Positions 18,201 to 26,911 of a stretch of DNA of 54,946 nucleotides are shown here, piece after piece; position 1 is the stretch's first letter; each line of letters opens with the position of its first letter. The notes under the pieces were generated by a model that was not told where the DNA came from, did no database searches, and worked only from the letters and a program-made list of their open reading frames with translations. Source of the stretch: Acidobacteriota bacterium (GTDB taxonomy: Bacteria > Acidobacteriota > Terriglobia > Bryobacterales > Bryobacteraceae); NCBI GenBank assembly GCA_018268935.1, contig JAFDVS010000022.1, positions 1 through 54,946 of the forward strand. Reading direction: 5' to 3'. The translations under genes were made by a program, and so were the position numbers.

Positions 18201-18375
18201 TGCGAATGCCGGCAGCGGAATCCAGCCGCAGTCCGGCGAAGCTCATCTTTCCCTTTGCGCTGTGACAGGAATAGCAATGCTTGGCCAGCAGCGGCCGGAT
18301 GGCCGATTCGAAAAACTCGACGGGCTGCTGTGCCCCCAGCGGAAGGGCGCAGCAGAGCAGTAGGAGTGCGCGCAT
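15283..18375 (-). CDS. PSD1 / planctomycete-type cytochrome c protein (PSCyt1, DUF1549, DUF1553)
   Basis: A 1030-residue exported protein. After a signal peptide (1-15) comes a C-type haem domain with C34-Y-S-C37-H38, then DUF1549 (about 155-365), which holds a second CxxCH (C341-A-R-C344-H345, the usual CHDHKFD motif), a central beta-rich jelly-roll-like segment (about 430-650), and DUF1553 (about 775-1015, with NRLWQILFRRGIVRTVDNFG and RRLEAEEIRDSILLAAGSLD). The second motif is normal for this family. It is the first gene of a two-gene operon with DUF1501. A role in periplasmic redox chemistry or polymer breakdown has been suggested for the family, but substrates are unproven. Confidence 0.92.
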   Translation of the reverse strand: MRALLLLCCALPLGAQQPVEFFESAIRPLLAKHCYSCHSAKGKMSFAGLRLDSAAGIRKGSDSGPVIVAGDAAQSKLMKAVRGELPQRMPPAGRLSDGELAALSRWIEIGAPLPKETSPVDASAFSVEKRREQHWAWQPVRKPTPPSIPDDSWTLGAVDRFLLAGMKAKGMTPASPASRLALLRRVTYDLTGLPPTEAEIASFLADTSPGAHERLVDRLLASPRFGERMARRFMDIIRFSESHGSEGDPDVPQAWRYRDYVIRAFNDDVPYDQLIREHLAGDLLPNPRLREGRNESLLATAHYRMVEHGFQPVDPWEDRVKWTDNQIDVIAKAFQGLTITCARCHDHKFDAISQKDYYALFGIVAGPRPTQRAIDAPEVLARNREELRAAKPAIQRKLIEAWRRDVDMLAQKLAAMPAPKVSKESPLYPLSQKTFDTTVWSVELRKDLAERREFNAKNFRNAWDLRDDAAYGKWVRQGTGAPQHASAAGEFSILPEGKRAIGAIYPRGVYSHLLSNKHGAVISSPRFKVESDAISVRFLGGNFSFAQLIVENYAVPRGGIYHLRSSAKRDAMGWFHWDATFWKGFTAYIEFSTLDETTLFLHDDQDNKIKPKPQPVHNGRSWFGAQQVVFHNNQLTPKEEIVPGLLLLDTPAGETQQQYGQRLAAVVGKALDSWQAGTLSDEQAALLDHLLQQGLLSNDAAAIAEIAMYRRLENEIQVPTRAPGILEEAPGDHPLLIRGDHRKPGEAVPRRYLSALDSKPYPDARTMRLSLAEEIASPHNPLTARVIVNRLWQILFRRGIVRTVDNFGKLGEAPTHPELLDWLATRFVEDGWSVKRMLRLLATSQAYRMGDTVNPADPNNDTFHHIPLRRLEAEEIRDSILLAAGSLDEKMTGPSVPVFYAHDTGATKGDRPKGPLDGNGRRSVYLEIRRNATHPFLEVFDVYKPTSTRGQRDVTTVPAQSLALLNSPFVIEQAGKWAQKEPDVDSMFLRVFGRRPSGAERDSALTFQNAEGRANLIHALWNLKEFLYVR

Positions 18376-18463
18376 TGAAGTTGAGTCTATCGCAATCCCG
18401 GCGCGCAGCTACTGCCCGCACCAACGCAGCCTCCCCGCAAAGGTGATATAGCTATTCATACCT

Positions 18464-21400
18464 ATGAGGCTCTTATTCGGCTTTGCCGCCATCATTGCGT
18501 CCGTGATGTGGGGACAGGATCCGCGCGGAAACATCACAGGGCAGATCACGGACAGTACCGGTGCGCTGATTCCCAAAGTGTCTGTGTCCGTCGCCAACCT
18601 GGATACCAACGTCACGCAGGTCGTCCATTCCAACGAGCAAGGCCGTTATCAGGCGCTGTTTCTCCCTGTCGGCCGCTACCGCGTGACAGCCGAGTTGACA
18701 GGCTTCAAGACATGGTCGCGCCCGTCGATCGATGTACGCATTGCCGACCGGCTGCAACTGGACATCGTAATGGAGCTAGGCAATGTGGCGGAAAGCATCG
18801 AGGTGACCGCCGAGTCGCCGGTACTCGAAAGCACCACGGGTTCCATCGGACAAGTGCTCGACAACAAAGTGTTCGCCAACATGCCGATCCGCAGCGGCTC
18901 CATTGCCTGGCTCTACGCAATGGCCCCGGCGACCGTTTTGACGGCACTGCCTTACGACGGCCCCTGGAACATTGCCCAGGCGTCGAATGTCGCCATGGCA
19001 GGAACCAGGGCTGGCATCGATTTCAATATCGATGGTGTGAGCAACAATTCCTACGATGGCCAGACGGCCTTCGTTCCGCCTCCCGACATGGTGCAGGAGG
19101 TGCGAATCGACACAACCAGCTACGATGCCTCCATCGGCCATACCGCCGGCTCTTCCATCAACGTCAGCCTGAAGCAGGGGACGAACGATCTGCACGGCAC
19201 GCTGGGGGCGTTTGTCTCCAGCGGACCGATGCTCACGCGCAATACATTCACCAATGCGTTCATCTTCGATCCCGCTACTGGCCCCATCACAGACGACAAG
19301 ATCAAAGCGAACACTCCGTCCACACGCTGGCTTCGCTACAGCGCGGCGGTGGGAGGTCCTGTGTACATTCCCAAGCTGTACAACGGCCGCAACAAGACCT
19401 TCTGGATGTTCGGATACCAGAGCCATAACCGGAGCCGTCCGGTAGCCACGCAGCACACCGTGCCCACTGCGGCACAGCGGAGTGGCGATTTCTCCAGCCT
19501 GCTTGCGTTGGGCAGCCGTTATCAACTCTACGATCCGTTCACCACGGCGCCAAGCGGAGCTTCCCGTTTCCAGCGCCAGCCTGTGCCCCGCAACGTGATT
19601 CCGGCCAACCGCATCGACGCCGGTGCGCGCGGCTATCTGAAATACTTCCCGGAACCCAACAACACTGGCACCGTGGACGGAACGAACAACTACTCGCGCA
19701 CGCGGGCCGATTCGCAGGATCTCTATCAACCCATCGCCCGTATCGATCACACCTTCAGCGACAGGAACCGCATGTTCGCGCGCTATTCTCATTCCGATTT
19801 CTACGGCCATTTCGACGAACTGATTTCCGGGAGCAACGCTCGCGGACGCCGCCGCATGCGCCCGCACCGTGGAATTGCCATCGACGATGTCGCGACCCTC
19901 ACACCGGCGATGGTTCTGGATGTGCGCTACGGGTTCACCTGGTTCCGTGAATACGAATCCTTCGATAACATGAACTGGAACCTGAAGGAGTTCGGTCTCC
20001 CTGACTCGTTACTGTCCCAACTCGACCCACGCGGCATCAGCTTTCCCGCACTCTCCATCACGGGGCTGCTTCCGCTTGGGAACAACGGCGGCTTCCAGCG
20101 CAACAACTACTCGCACTCGCTGCTGACCACCATCAACTGGACACGTGGCAGTCACAGTGTGAAGTTCGGCTTCGATGGACGGCTGATGTTGGAAAACAAT
20201 CTGACCTACGGCAATGTGAGCCCTGCCCTGAACTTCGCCGAAACCTACACACGCGGACCGCTCGACAACTCGCCGGTGGCGCCCAACGGGCAGGCGCTGG
20301 CTGGATTTCTCTTCGGCATTCCCACCGGTGGAGGGATTGATCTCAATGACTCGCGGGCCGAGCGCAGCGGATTCTATTCGGGCTTCCTTCAGGACGACTG
20401 GCGTGTTCGCCGCAACCTGACGATCAACCTCGGTCTCCGCTATGAATACGAGGGGCCGATCCGCGAGCGATTCAATCGCACGTCCCGCGATTTCGATTTC
20501 GCCACCGCGAATCCCATCCAGCAGCAAGCACAGGCCGCCTATGCCCGCGCGCCCATTCCCGAAGTAACGGCATCGCAATTCCGGACTGTGGGTGGCTTGA
20601 CCTTCGCCGGACTCAACGGTGTTCCTGTGTCGATCCGCAATCCATTCTATGGGGGATTGATGCCGCGTCTGGGCTTTGCCTGGCAGGCGCATCCGAAGAT
20701 GGTGGTTCGCGGCGGATACGGGCTCTTCTATTCTCTGCTGGGTGCCGACTTCAGCGATGTCTCGCAACCGGGCTTCAATCAGCGGACCAATATTGTTTCC
20801 TCGCTCGACAACGGCCAGACGTATGTGGCCTCCATCACCAATCCGTTTCCCTCCGGGTTGGAAAAGCCCGCCGGATCCTCACGAGGCCTACTCACGTTCC
20901 TGGGCCGTAGCCCGGGCTTCTTCGCCGAAGACGGGCGGCGGCCCTATTCGCAGCGCTGGAGCTACAGCATGCAGTTCGAGCCGATGAAGCGCTCTGTGCT
21001 GGAAGTGGGCTACATCGGATCCCGCGCAACGCGGCTCCGTGTGCCGGCGAACCTCAATGCGATTCCCAGGCAGTATCTGAGCACCTCGCCGGTACGCGAC
21101 CAGGCAACCATCGACTTCCTCTCGGCCCGAACCTCGAATCCGTTCGTCGGCCTACCCGGATTCGAGGGAACCGCCTTCTACGCCGGTGCGTTCACCAACC
21201 GGTCGCAATTGATCCGTCCGTTGCCGCATTTCGGCGATCTCAGCACCGGCTTACCCGCGGGTTCCTCGTGGTATCACGCCTTCACCGCGCGCTTCGAACG
21301 TCGCTTCCATCATGGTTTCCTCGTATTGGCGAGCTACACATGGTCGCGCACGATGGAGGCTGTTGCCTACCGCGAGGATACAGACCCGGCGCCTGAACAC

Positions 21401-21949
21401 GTGCTCTCCGATCTCGACCGCCCACACCGCTTGACCTTCTCCACGATGTACGAGATTCCCGTCGGGCGTGGGAAGCGCTTTCTCAACGGGATGAACCCGG
21501 TGCTCAATCACGCCATCGGCGGCTGGCAATTTCAAGCCGTGTTTCAGATGCAGAGCGGCCCTGGGCTCGCCTTCGGCAACGTCATCTACAACGGGACGTG
21601 GGATCAACTGGGGCTGAGTAATCGCTCCCTGCAGCGCTGGTTCAATACCGATTTGTTTGAGCGCGATCCACAAAAGCAGCTCGCCAACAACATCCGAACC
21701 TTTCCCACACGCCTCTCCGCCGTGCGAAGCGATGGCATCAACGCGTGGGATCTTTCCGTGCACAAAAATTTCCGGGTGAGAGAGTGGTTCACGGCGCAAC
21801 TGCGAGGAGAAGCGGAAGGGGCAATGAACCATCCCAATTACAGTCCGCCCAACTTCAATCCAGCGTCCACACTGTTCGGGCGGGTGACCGCGACCCAGAC
21901 GGGACAGGAAGAGCGGCGGATCTTCGTGGGCTTGAAATTGATCTTCTGA
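18464..21949 (+). CDS. TonB-dependent receptor, Oar-like
   Basis: An 1161-residue receptor with a signal peptide (about 1-17), a carboxypeptidase-regulatory-like domain (about 22-105, NITGQITDSTGALIPKVSV), a plug region (about 110-240, with ITAESPVLE-like start and SYDASIGHTAGSSINVSLKQGTNDLHG) and a long barrel ending GLKLIF. GRNKTFWMFGYQ, RIDHTFSDRNRMFARYSH and the terminal segments closely resemble the receptor at 32710-36216, so the two are paralogues. It is transcribed divergently from the PSD1 operon across 88 bases. The substrate is unknown. Its stop is directly adjacent to the stop of the convergent gene. Confidence 0.88.
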   Translation: MRLLFGFAAIIASVMWGQDPRGNITGQITDSTGALIPKVSVSVANLDTNVTQVVHSNEQGRYQALFLPVGRYRVTAELTGFKTWSRPSIDVRIADRLQLDIVMELGNVAESIEVTAESPVLESTTGSIGQVLDNKVFANMPIRSGSIAWLYAMAPATVLTALPYDGPWNIAQASNVAMAGTRAGIDFNIDGVSNNSYDGQTAFVPPPDMVQEVRIDTTSYDASIGHTAGSSINVSLKQGTNDLHGTLGAFVSSGPMLTRNTFTNAFIFDPATGPITDDKIKANTPSTRWLRYSAAVGGPVYIPKLYNGRNKTFWMFGYQSHNRSRPVATQHTVPTAAQRSGDFSSLLALGSRYQLYDPFTTAPSGASRFQRQPVPRNVIPANRIDAGARGYLKYFPEPNNTGTVDGTNNYSRTRADSQDLYQPIARIDHTFSDRNRMFARYSHSDFYGHFDELISGSNARGRRRMRPHRGIAIDDVATLTPAMVLDVRYGFTWFREYESFDNMNWNLKEFGLPDSLLSQLDPRGISFPALSITGLLPLGNNGGFQRNNYSHSLLTTINWTRGSHSVKFGFDGRLMLENNLTYGNVSPALNFAETYTRGPLDNSPVAPNGQALAGFLFGIPTGGGIDLNDSRAERSGFYSGFLQDDWRVRRNLTINLGLRYEYEGPIRERFNRTSRDFDFATANPIQQQAQAAYARAPIPEVTASQFRTVGGLTFAGLNGVPVSIRNPFYGGLMPRLGFAWQAHPKMVVRGGYGLFYSLLGADFSDVSQPGFNQRTNIVSSLDNGQTYVASITNPFPSGLEKPAGSSRGLLTFLGRSPGFFAEDGRRPYSQRWSYSMQFEPMKRSVLEVGYIGSRATRLRVPANLNAIPRQYLSTSPVRDQATIDFLSARTSNPFVGLPGFEGTAFYAGAFTNRSQLIRPLPHFGDLSTGLPAGSSWYHAFTARFERRFHHGFLVLASYTWSRTMEAVAYREDTDPAPEHVLSDLDRPHRLTFSTMYEIPVGRGKRFLNGMNPVLNHAIGGWQFQAVFQMQSGPGLAFGNVIYNGTWDQLGLSNRSLQRWFNTDLFERDPQKQLANNIRTFPTRLSAVRSDGINAWDLSVHKNFRVREWFTAQLRGEAEGAMNHPNYSPPNFNPASTLFGRVTATQTGQEERRIFVGLKLIF

Positions 21950-22795
21950 TTACGCCAGCGGCATCTGGGTGTTTGCCTTGGTGTCGCGGTCATGCCGCGC
22001 AATCAAGGCTGCGAGTTCAGGGTCGGTAGCTTCGGGCCCTATCGTATGCACCAAACGGCAGGTAGCGTTGCGCGCGGAGTTGGCCTGGTAGCGCCGCAGC
22101 CAATCCTGCAGAATTCCTTCCGCGGCTTGTCCTTCGATGGGATACTTCACCGGCAGCGGGTAAAGGCCACAGCGCCAAGGTTTGGGAGTGAGCCGCGCAC
22201 GGAAAGATTCCTGCGCCTCGCAGAGACGAATGTACAGAGGATCGCAGCGGAACTCTGTGAGGAGTTGCTGCGCCTCTTTCGACCCCGGTGTGAAGCGCTG
22301 GTTGGTGACAATGCCGCGAAACCCTGCTGCGGTCCGATAGACGCGCAATCCCAGGTTGTGACGCCGCGCCACCGTTTCCATTTCCGTCGCCACTTCCGAC
22401 GGCCTGGGCGCAGAAGGCTCGGGCGCCTTACCAAACAGGGAGCGCAATCCCGAGAACAAATCGAGTGCGGCTGGTGCTTGCGCCTCGTCTTCCCGATCCA
22501 CATCGAGGAACATCAGCGCCGAAGTATTCATGACGGCCGCGCCGTAGCCGTTGCGCGTGATCAGACCACCGGGAAGTGTCTCCAGTACGGGTTCCGGTAA
22601 AGGCCGGTCGCCATACAGATAGCCCGTGTCGGCTGTGTCCAAATCGCCGGTGGCGATGCGCCGGGCCATCGTCTCCCCAATCTGCTTTGCCTTCCGATGT
22701 GCCGCTGCCTCATTCTCATCCGACCAGCCACGGCATCGAACCTGGACGCCGTTCGCCGTCACCGAGTCCCATACCCAATACTTGGCGAGTTTCAT
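21950..22795 (-). CDS. Conserved-looking hypothetical protein with DxD and RTxxGxR motifs
   Basis: A 281-residue soluble protein that I cannot assign. The N-terminal 50 residues are charged and helical (KAKQIGETMARRIATG). A hydrophobic strand ends in an acidic pair, MFLDVDRED (D98, D100), and after a variable Pro-rich linker (about 122-140) comes LRVYRTAAGFRGIVTNQRF (about 150-168). A DxD strand followed by a Y-R-T-x-x-G-x-R strand is reminiscent of metal-dependent palm-like nucleotidyl-transfer folds, but no further catalytic motif is certain. No signal or membrane segment is seen. Only 23 bases separate its start from the divergent NHL-hydrolase gene. Confidence 0.6.
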   Translation of the reverse strand: MKLAKYWVWDSVTANGVQVRCRGWSDENEAAAHRKAKQIGETMARRIATGDLDTADTGYLYGDRPLPEPVLETLPGGLITRNGYGAAVMNTSALMFLDVDREDEAQAPAALDLFSGLRSLFGKAPEPSAPRPSEVATEMETVARRHNLGLRVYRTAAGFRGIVTNQRFTPGSKEAQQLLTEFRCDPLYIRLCEAQESFRARLTPKPWRCGLYPLPVKYPIEGQAAEGILQDWLRRYQANSARNATCRLVHTIGPEATDPELAALIARHDRDTKANTQMPLA

Positions 22796-22818
22796 GGAAT
22801 GATATTCTATCCCCTAAC

Positions 22819-25545
22819 ATGCTGGGCATCACCGCACTCCTCCTACTCCCGTTGTATCTGCAGGCGGCCAGAGTGGAACTTGTGCTCGGGCCGGAACAAC
22901 GGGCGATGAACGAACCCTTCGGTGTCGACTTCGACGGCGATGGCAACTGGTACGTGGTAGAGCATAAGGGCGAAGTGATCTTGCGCATCCGTGCCAAGGG
23001 TCTTGCCACCACGGTGTATGCAGGAACCGGTGAAGTGGGGAATGCGGGGGATAGCGGCCCCGCGGCCAAGGCTCGCTTCTTTGATCCGCACGGAATTGCC
23101 ATCACGCGGGATAGCGCCTGGATGTACGTTGCCGACACTCGCAATCACACCGTCCGCCGCATCGACCGCAAGACGGGCATCATCACCACCATTGCCGGCA
23201 CCGGGCAGGAAGGTTTTTCCGGCGATGGGGGACCTGCGGCGCAAGCCACCTTCCGAGGCACGTTCGGGATTGCCCTATCACCTGACGATCGTGCTCTCTA
23301 TATTGCGGATCTCGGAAACAAGCGCGTACGCAAAGTCGACCTGCGAACGGGGATTGTCACCAGCGTTGCCGGAAACGGAGAGGCCGGCGTTCCGAGCGAT
23401 GGCGCCGCGGCCAAGGACGGCCCGCTGCAGGACCCGCGGGCAGTGGCCGTCGATTCCAAGCATCGTGTCTATATCCTGGAGCGCAACGGCAACGCGTTGC
23501 GAGTCATCGAACGCGACGGGACCATTCGAACCCTCATCGCTCCCGGTACGGTGACGCCCAATATGAAGGGCCCCAAACACCTCTGCATCGATCGCCAGGA
23601 CCGCGTGGTGATCGCCGATGCGGAGAATCATCTCATCCGCCGCTTCGACCCGCAGTCAGGCGCCACCACGACAATCGCCGGCACGGGAACGAAGGGCGCT
23701 TCGATCCATGCGGACGATCCGCTGCGTACCGAACTCAACCGGCCACACGGTGTCTTCGTCAACCGGTCAGGCGAAATCTATGTTGCCGATTCCTACAATC
23801 ACCGGATTCTGCGAGTGCGAGAAAGCGGACCGCAAGCACGTGTGCGGCTGGAGATTCGGGAACGCTCGGATGTGGAAGCCGGTGTCCCCTATGAGCGCCT
23901 GGTGGGCACTGCGTGGTTTCGTCTGGATCCGCAGCACCGTCTGAATCGCGGCATCACTGACATCGCACACGCGCCGCAAGATGCCGGCGGTCTGGTGGAA
24001 TACTCCGCTGACTTTTACATTCTGCGACCCAAACAGGGTGGGAATCGCACATTGCTATTCGAGGCGAGCAATCGAGGTGGGAAGGGCATGTTGAGCATGT
24101 TCAACGGAGCATCCTCTTCCATGGATCCGCGCCGGCCTCGTGATTTTGGTGATGAGCGATTGCTTCGCCAAGGCTACACCCTTGCTTGGGTTGGATGGCA
24201 GCACGACATTGCCAAAGGTGACTACGCTCTGTGTCTGCATGCGCCGAAGGCGCTTGGGGTCTCCGGCGAAGTGCGAGCCCAGTTGATACCCGATCAACCC
24301 CTCAGGCGGATTTCTTTGGGCGACTCCGGCCATACAGCTTACGCCGTTGCCGATCACAACTCCGTAGTGGTCACCGAACGCGACAAGGTGCAGGACCCGC
24401 CGCGCCGCCTCGCGCCGGATGCATACCGCATCGACTCCGATGCCATCGTGCTCAATGCGGACGCTGTTCCAGGGAGGATCTACGAAGTTACCTATTCATC
24501 GCGCGATCCGGAGGTCGCCATGATTGGACTCGCCGCGATCCGGGATTTCGTCACGCACCTGCGCGCAGAAAACAGAATCGAGCAAACCATCGGGTTTGGC
24601 GTTTCGCAAAGCGCCATGCTGCTGCGCGCATTCCTCCATCACGGATTCAACGAAGGAATGGACGGCAAGCGCGTGTTCGATGGAATCCTGGCGCACACGG
24701 CAGGTGGCCGGAGAATCGTTTATCCCCGTTTCGCACAGCCTTCGCGGACTGCTGCTCCTCTGCGCGCCGTCGGCTACGGCACAGAAGGCCACACGCTGGA
24801 GCAGGTTGCTGCACCGTTCGCACCGAAGATTCTATTCAGCAACTCCGCTTATGAATACTGGGGTGCGACGGCCTCCCTACTGCACACGACACCGGATGGA
24901 AAGCAGGATATCCTGCTTCCAGAGAACATCCGAATCTTCATGCTTTCCGGCGGGCAGCACGGGCCGTCGGGTTTCCCGCCATCGCGCGGACGAGCGGTTC
25001 ACCTGCAGAATCCCAACGACTATCGGCCCGTAGTGCGGGCACTTCTGGATCGGCTGCGTGAGTGGCTGGTGGACGGTAAACAACCGCCGACTTCGCGATA
25101 TCCGCGCATTGCGGACGGCACTCTGGTCAGCCCCGCGAAGTTGAATCGCGCCAGTGGCATTGATTTCCCCAACGCGGCGTTACAACCGGTAGGCAAGCCG
25201 GGAATCGCACTGGTGCCGCAAGTGGATGAGATGGGCAACGATCTGGGTGGGGTTCGCACGCCGGATCTGGCGGTTCCACTGGCAGTGTACACAGGTTGGA
25301 ATCTTCGCGCGGCGCAGATCGGCCACGGCGGTGCACTCATCGGCAATGCGGGCTCGTTTATCCCGTTCTCGCGGCAGCAAGTGGACCGGCGCTACATCAG
25401 CCTGCACGGTTACCTCACACGTTGGGAGGAACAGGCGCAATCGCTCCTGCAACAGGGATTGCTGCTTGCCGAGGATGTCCCCGCCATGCGGCAATCCGCC
25501 CAGGCGAAATGGGAATGGGTTCATCAGCAGGTATCGCACCGGTAG
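22819..25545 (+). CDS. NHL beta-propeller fused to alpha/beta hydrolase
   Basis: A 908-residue exported fusion. A signal peptide (about 1-18, LLLLPLYLQAA) is followed by NHL-type propeller blades (about 25-330, marked by repeats such as DPHGIAITRD...YVADTRNHTVRRID and DGPAAQA, five or more blades). The C-terminal 570 residues form an alpha/beta-hydrolase of the large Abhydrolase_10 type: GFGVSQSAM puts the nucleophile at S596. ATG at 22819 is chosen because the signal peptide starts there; an upstream open stretch would lie inside the divergent gene. The propeller could bind a polymer or protein while the hydrolase cleaves an ester. The FAD oxidase follows 25 bases later and may be cotranscribed. 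Confidence 0.75.
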   Translation: MLGITALLLLPLYLQAARVELVLGPEQRAMNEPFGVDFDGDGNWYVVEHKGEVILRIRAKGLATTVYAGTGEVGNAGDSGPAAKARFFDPHGIAITRDSAWMYVADTRNHTVRRIDRKTGIITTIAGTGQEGFSGDGGPAAQATFRGTFGIALSPDDRALYIADLGNKRVRKVDLRTGIVTSVAGNGEAGVPSDGAAAKDGPLQDPRAVAVDSKHRVYILERNGNALRVIERDGTIRTLIAPGTVTPNMKGPKHLCIDRQDRVVIADAENHLIRRFDPQSGATTTIAGTGTKGASIHADDPLRTELNRPHGVFVNRSGEIYVADSYNHRILRVRESGPQARVRLEIRERSDVEAGVPYERLVGTAWFRLDPQHRLNRGITDIAHAPQDAGGLVEYSADFYILRPKQGGNRTLLFEASNRGGKGMLSMFNGASSSMDPRRPRDFGDERLLRQGYTLAWVGWQHDIAKGDYALCLHAPKALGVSGEVRAQLIPDQPLRRISLGDSGHTAYAVADHNSVVVTERDKVQDPPRRLAPDAYRIDSDAIVLNADAVPGRIYEVTYSSRDPEVAMIGLAAIRDFVTHLRAENRIEQTIGFGVSQSAMLLRAFLHHGFNEGMDGKRVFDGILAHTAGGRRIVYPRFAQPSRTAAPLRAVGYGTEGHTLEQVAAPFAPKILFSNSAYEYWGATASLLHTTPDGKQDILLPENIRIFMLSGGQHGPSGFPPSRGRAVHLQNPNDYRPVVRALLDRLREWLVDGKQPPTSRYPRIADGTLVSPAKLNRASGIDFPNAALQPVGKPGIALVPQVDEMGNDLGGVRTPDLAVPLAVYTGWNLRAAQIGHGGALIGNAGSFIPFSRQQVDRRYISLHGYLTRWEEQAQSLLQQGLLLAEDVPAMRQSAQAKWEWVHQQVSHR

Positions 25546-25570
25546 ATTGGTACATTTCGAAAGGAAAATC

Positions 25571-26911
25571 ATGCAAGGAATCGAACAACTGAGAGCAGCG
25601 ATGCGCGGCGCCGCGCTGCTTCCCGGCGATGCCGGATACGATGCCGGCAGGGAGATTTTTAACGGCATGATTGACCGCCGTCCCGCGGTGATCGCGCAGT
25701 GTTCCGGAGTGGCCGACGTGATGCGGTCCTTGGAGTTCGCGGTCACTCGCTCTCTGCCGTTGTCTGTTCGCTGCGGCGGGCACAGCCTGCCCGGCTACGG
25801 CGTTTGCGATGGCGGCGTCATGATTGACCTGGAAAAGATGAACCACGTCTACGTGGATCCCGTAACTCGTACGGCGCGGGCGCAGGGCGGCGCCAATTGG
25901 GGCCAGTTCGATCACGAGACGCAGGCCTTTGGCCTCGCCACCACCGGAGGCTTGGTGCGTTCCACCGGAATCGGCGGTCTTACCCTGGCCGGCGGCCATG
26001 GCTTCCTCATGCGCCGCTATGGGCTTGCTTGCGACAATCTCGTTTCCGCGGATGTGCTTACCGCGTCGGGGCGCATGGTGAAAGCCAGCGCCACGGAAAA
26101 CTCTGAATTGTTTTGGGCGCTGCGTGGAGGCGGTGGAAACTTCGGCATCGTCACTTCCTTTCACTATCAACTGCACCAGGTGGGACCTGTCCTCGGTGGC
26201 GTGCTGCTGATTCCATTTGCCGAAGCACATGCCCAGTTGAAGTTCTACGACAGCTTCTCCGTGAGCGCACCGGACGAATTGGGCGTTGTTGCCGCGCTTG
26301 CCACACTTCCAGACGGGACGAAGGCGGTAGTGCATCTCGCCTGCTACTGCGGCCCGCTCGACCAGGGCGAAGAGGTCTTGCGCCCCATTCGCACGCGTTG
26401 CGCACCGATCGCGGACCAGATTCAGCCTATGCCCTATACCGCAGTGCAGAGTATTGTGGAGCACTTCAATCCGCGGGGAATGCGTAATTACTGGAAGATG
26501 GTCTACGTGAACGAACTCACCGATGATGCCATTGCCACCTTGACAGAGCACTATGCGAAAGTGCCTGCGCCGTTGACGCACATCGTGGTGTATTCGCTGG
26601 GTGGACGCGTAGCCGCGGTGCCCGACTCGGATACCGCCGTTTCCTACCGCCGTTCGCGGCATGCGGTGATCGGCATCGGCATGTGGGAAGATCCGGCGGA
26701 TGATGCCAAGGTCACGGCATGGGTTCGCGAGTTCGCCGCCAAGATGCAGCCGTTCGCCTCAGCGGGCTTCTATCCAAACTACGAAGCCAATGCCGACGCC
26801 GGGGCATTGGTGTCAGCCTTCGGTGAAGAAAAGTATCAGCGGCTTGTCGCGGTGAAGCGGCAATATGATCCCAACAACGTCTTCCGCTTGAATCAGAACA
26901 TCGTTCCTTAG
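25571..26911 (+). CDS. FAD-dependent oxidoreductase, PCMH/BBE family
   Basis: A 446-residue berberine-bridge-like oxidase. The FAD-binding PCMH domain spans about 35-210; RCGGHSLPGYG places the flavin-linking His at H71, and GIGGLTLAGGHG and LRGGGGNFGIVTSF are typical. The C-terminal BBE segment YDPNNVFRLNQNI is present. The Cys that forms the second flavin bond in bicovalent members (usual CxxVGxGG) is replaced here (VRSTGIGG), so a single His link is predicted. Members oxidise sugars, alcohols or secondary metabolites with oxygen. AAAGGAAAATC precedes the ATG. The final 4 bases overlap the convergent sialidase-like gene. No signal peptide was seen. Confidence 0.88.
   Translation: MQGIEQLRAAMRGAALLPGDAGYDAGREIFNGMIDRRPAVIAQCSGVADVMRSLEFAVTRSLPLSVRCGGHSLPGYGVCDGGVMIDLEKMNHVYVDPVTRTARAQGGANWGQFDHETQAFGLATTGGLVRSTGIGGLTLAGGHGFLMRRYGLACDNLVSADVLTASGRMVKASATENSELFWALRGGGGNFGIVTSFHYQLHQVGPVLGGVLLIPFAEAHAQLKFYDSFSVSAPDELGVVAALATLPDGTKAVVHLACYCGPLDQGEEVLRPIRTRCAPIADQIQPMPYTAVQSIVEHFNPRGMRNYWKMVYVNELTDDAIATLTEHYAKVPAPLTHIVVYSLGGRVAAVPDSDTAVSYRRSRHAVIGIGMWEDPADDAKVTAWVREFAAKMQPFASAGFYPNYEANADAGALVSAFGEEKYQRLVAVKRQYDPNNVFRLNQNIVP

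Noticed and set aside
15283..18375. Second CxxCH in the PSD1 protein as a novelty
   Set aside because: The CARCHDHKFD motif is a normal part of the DUF1549 domain.
22576..22818. N-terminal extension of the NHL-hydrolase
   Set aside because: It would precede a good signal peptide and lies opposite the divergent gene.
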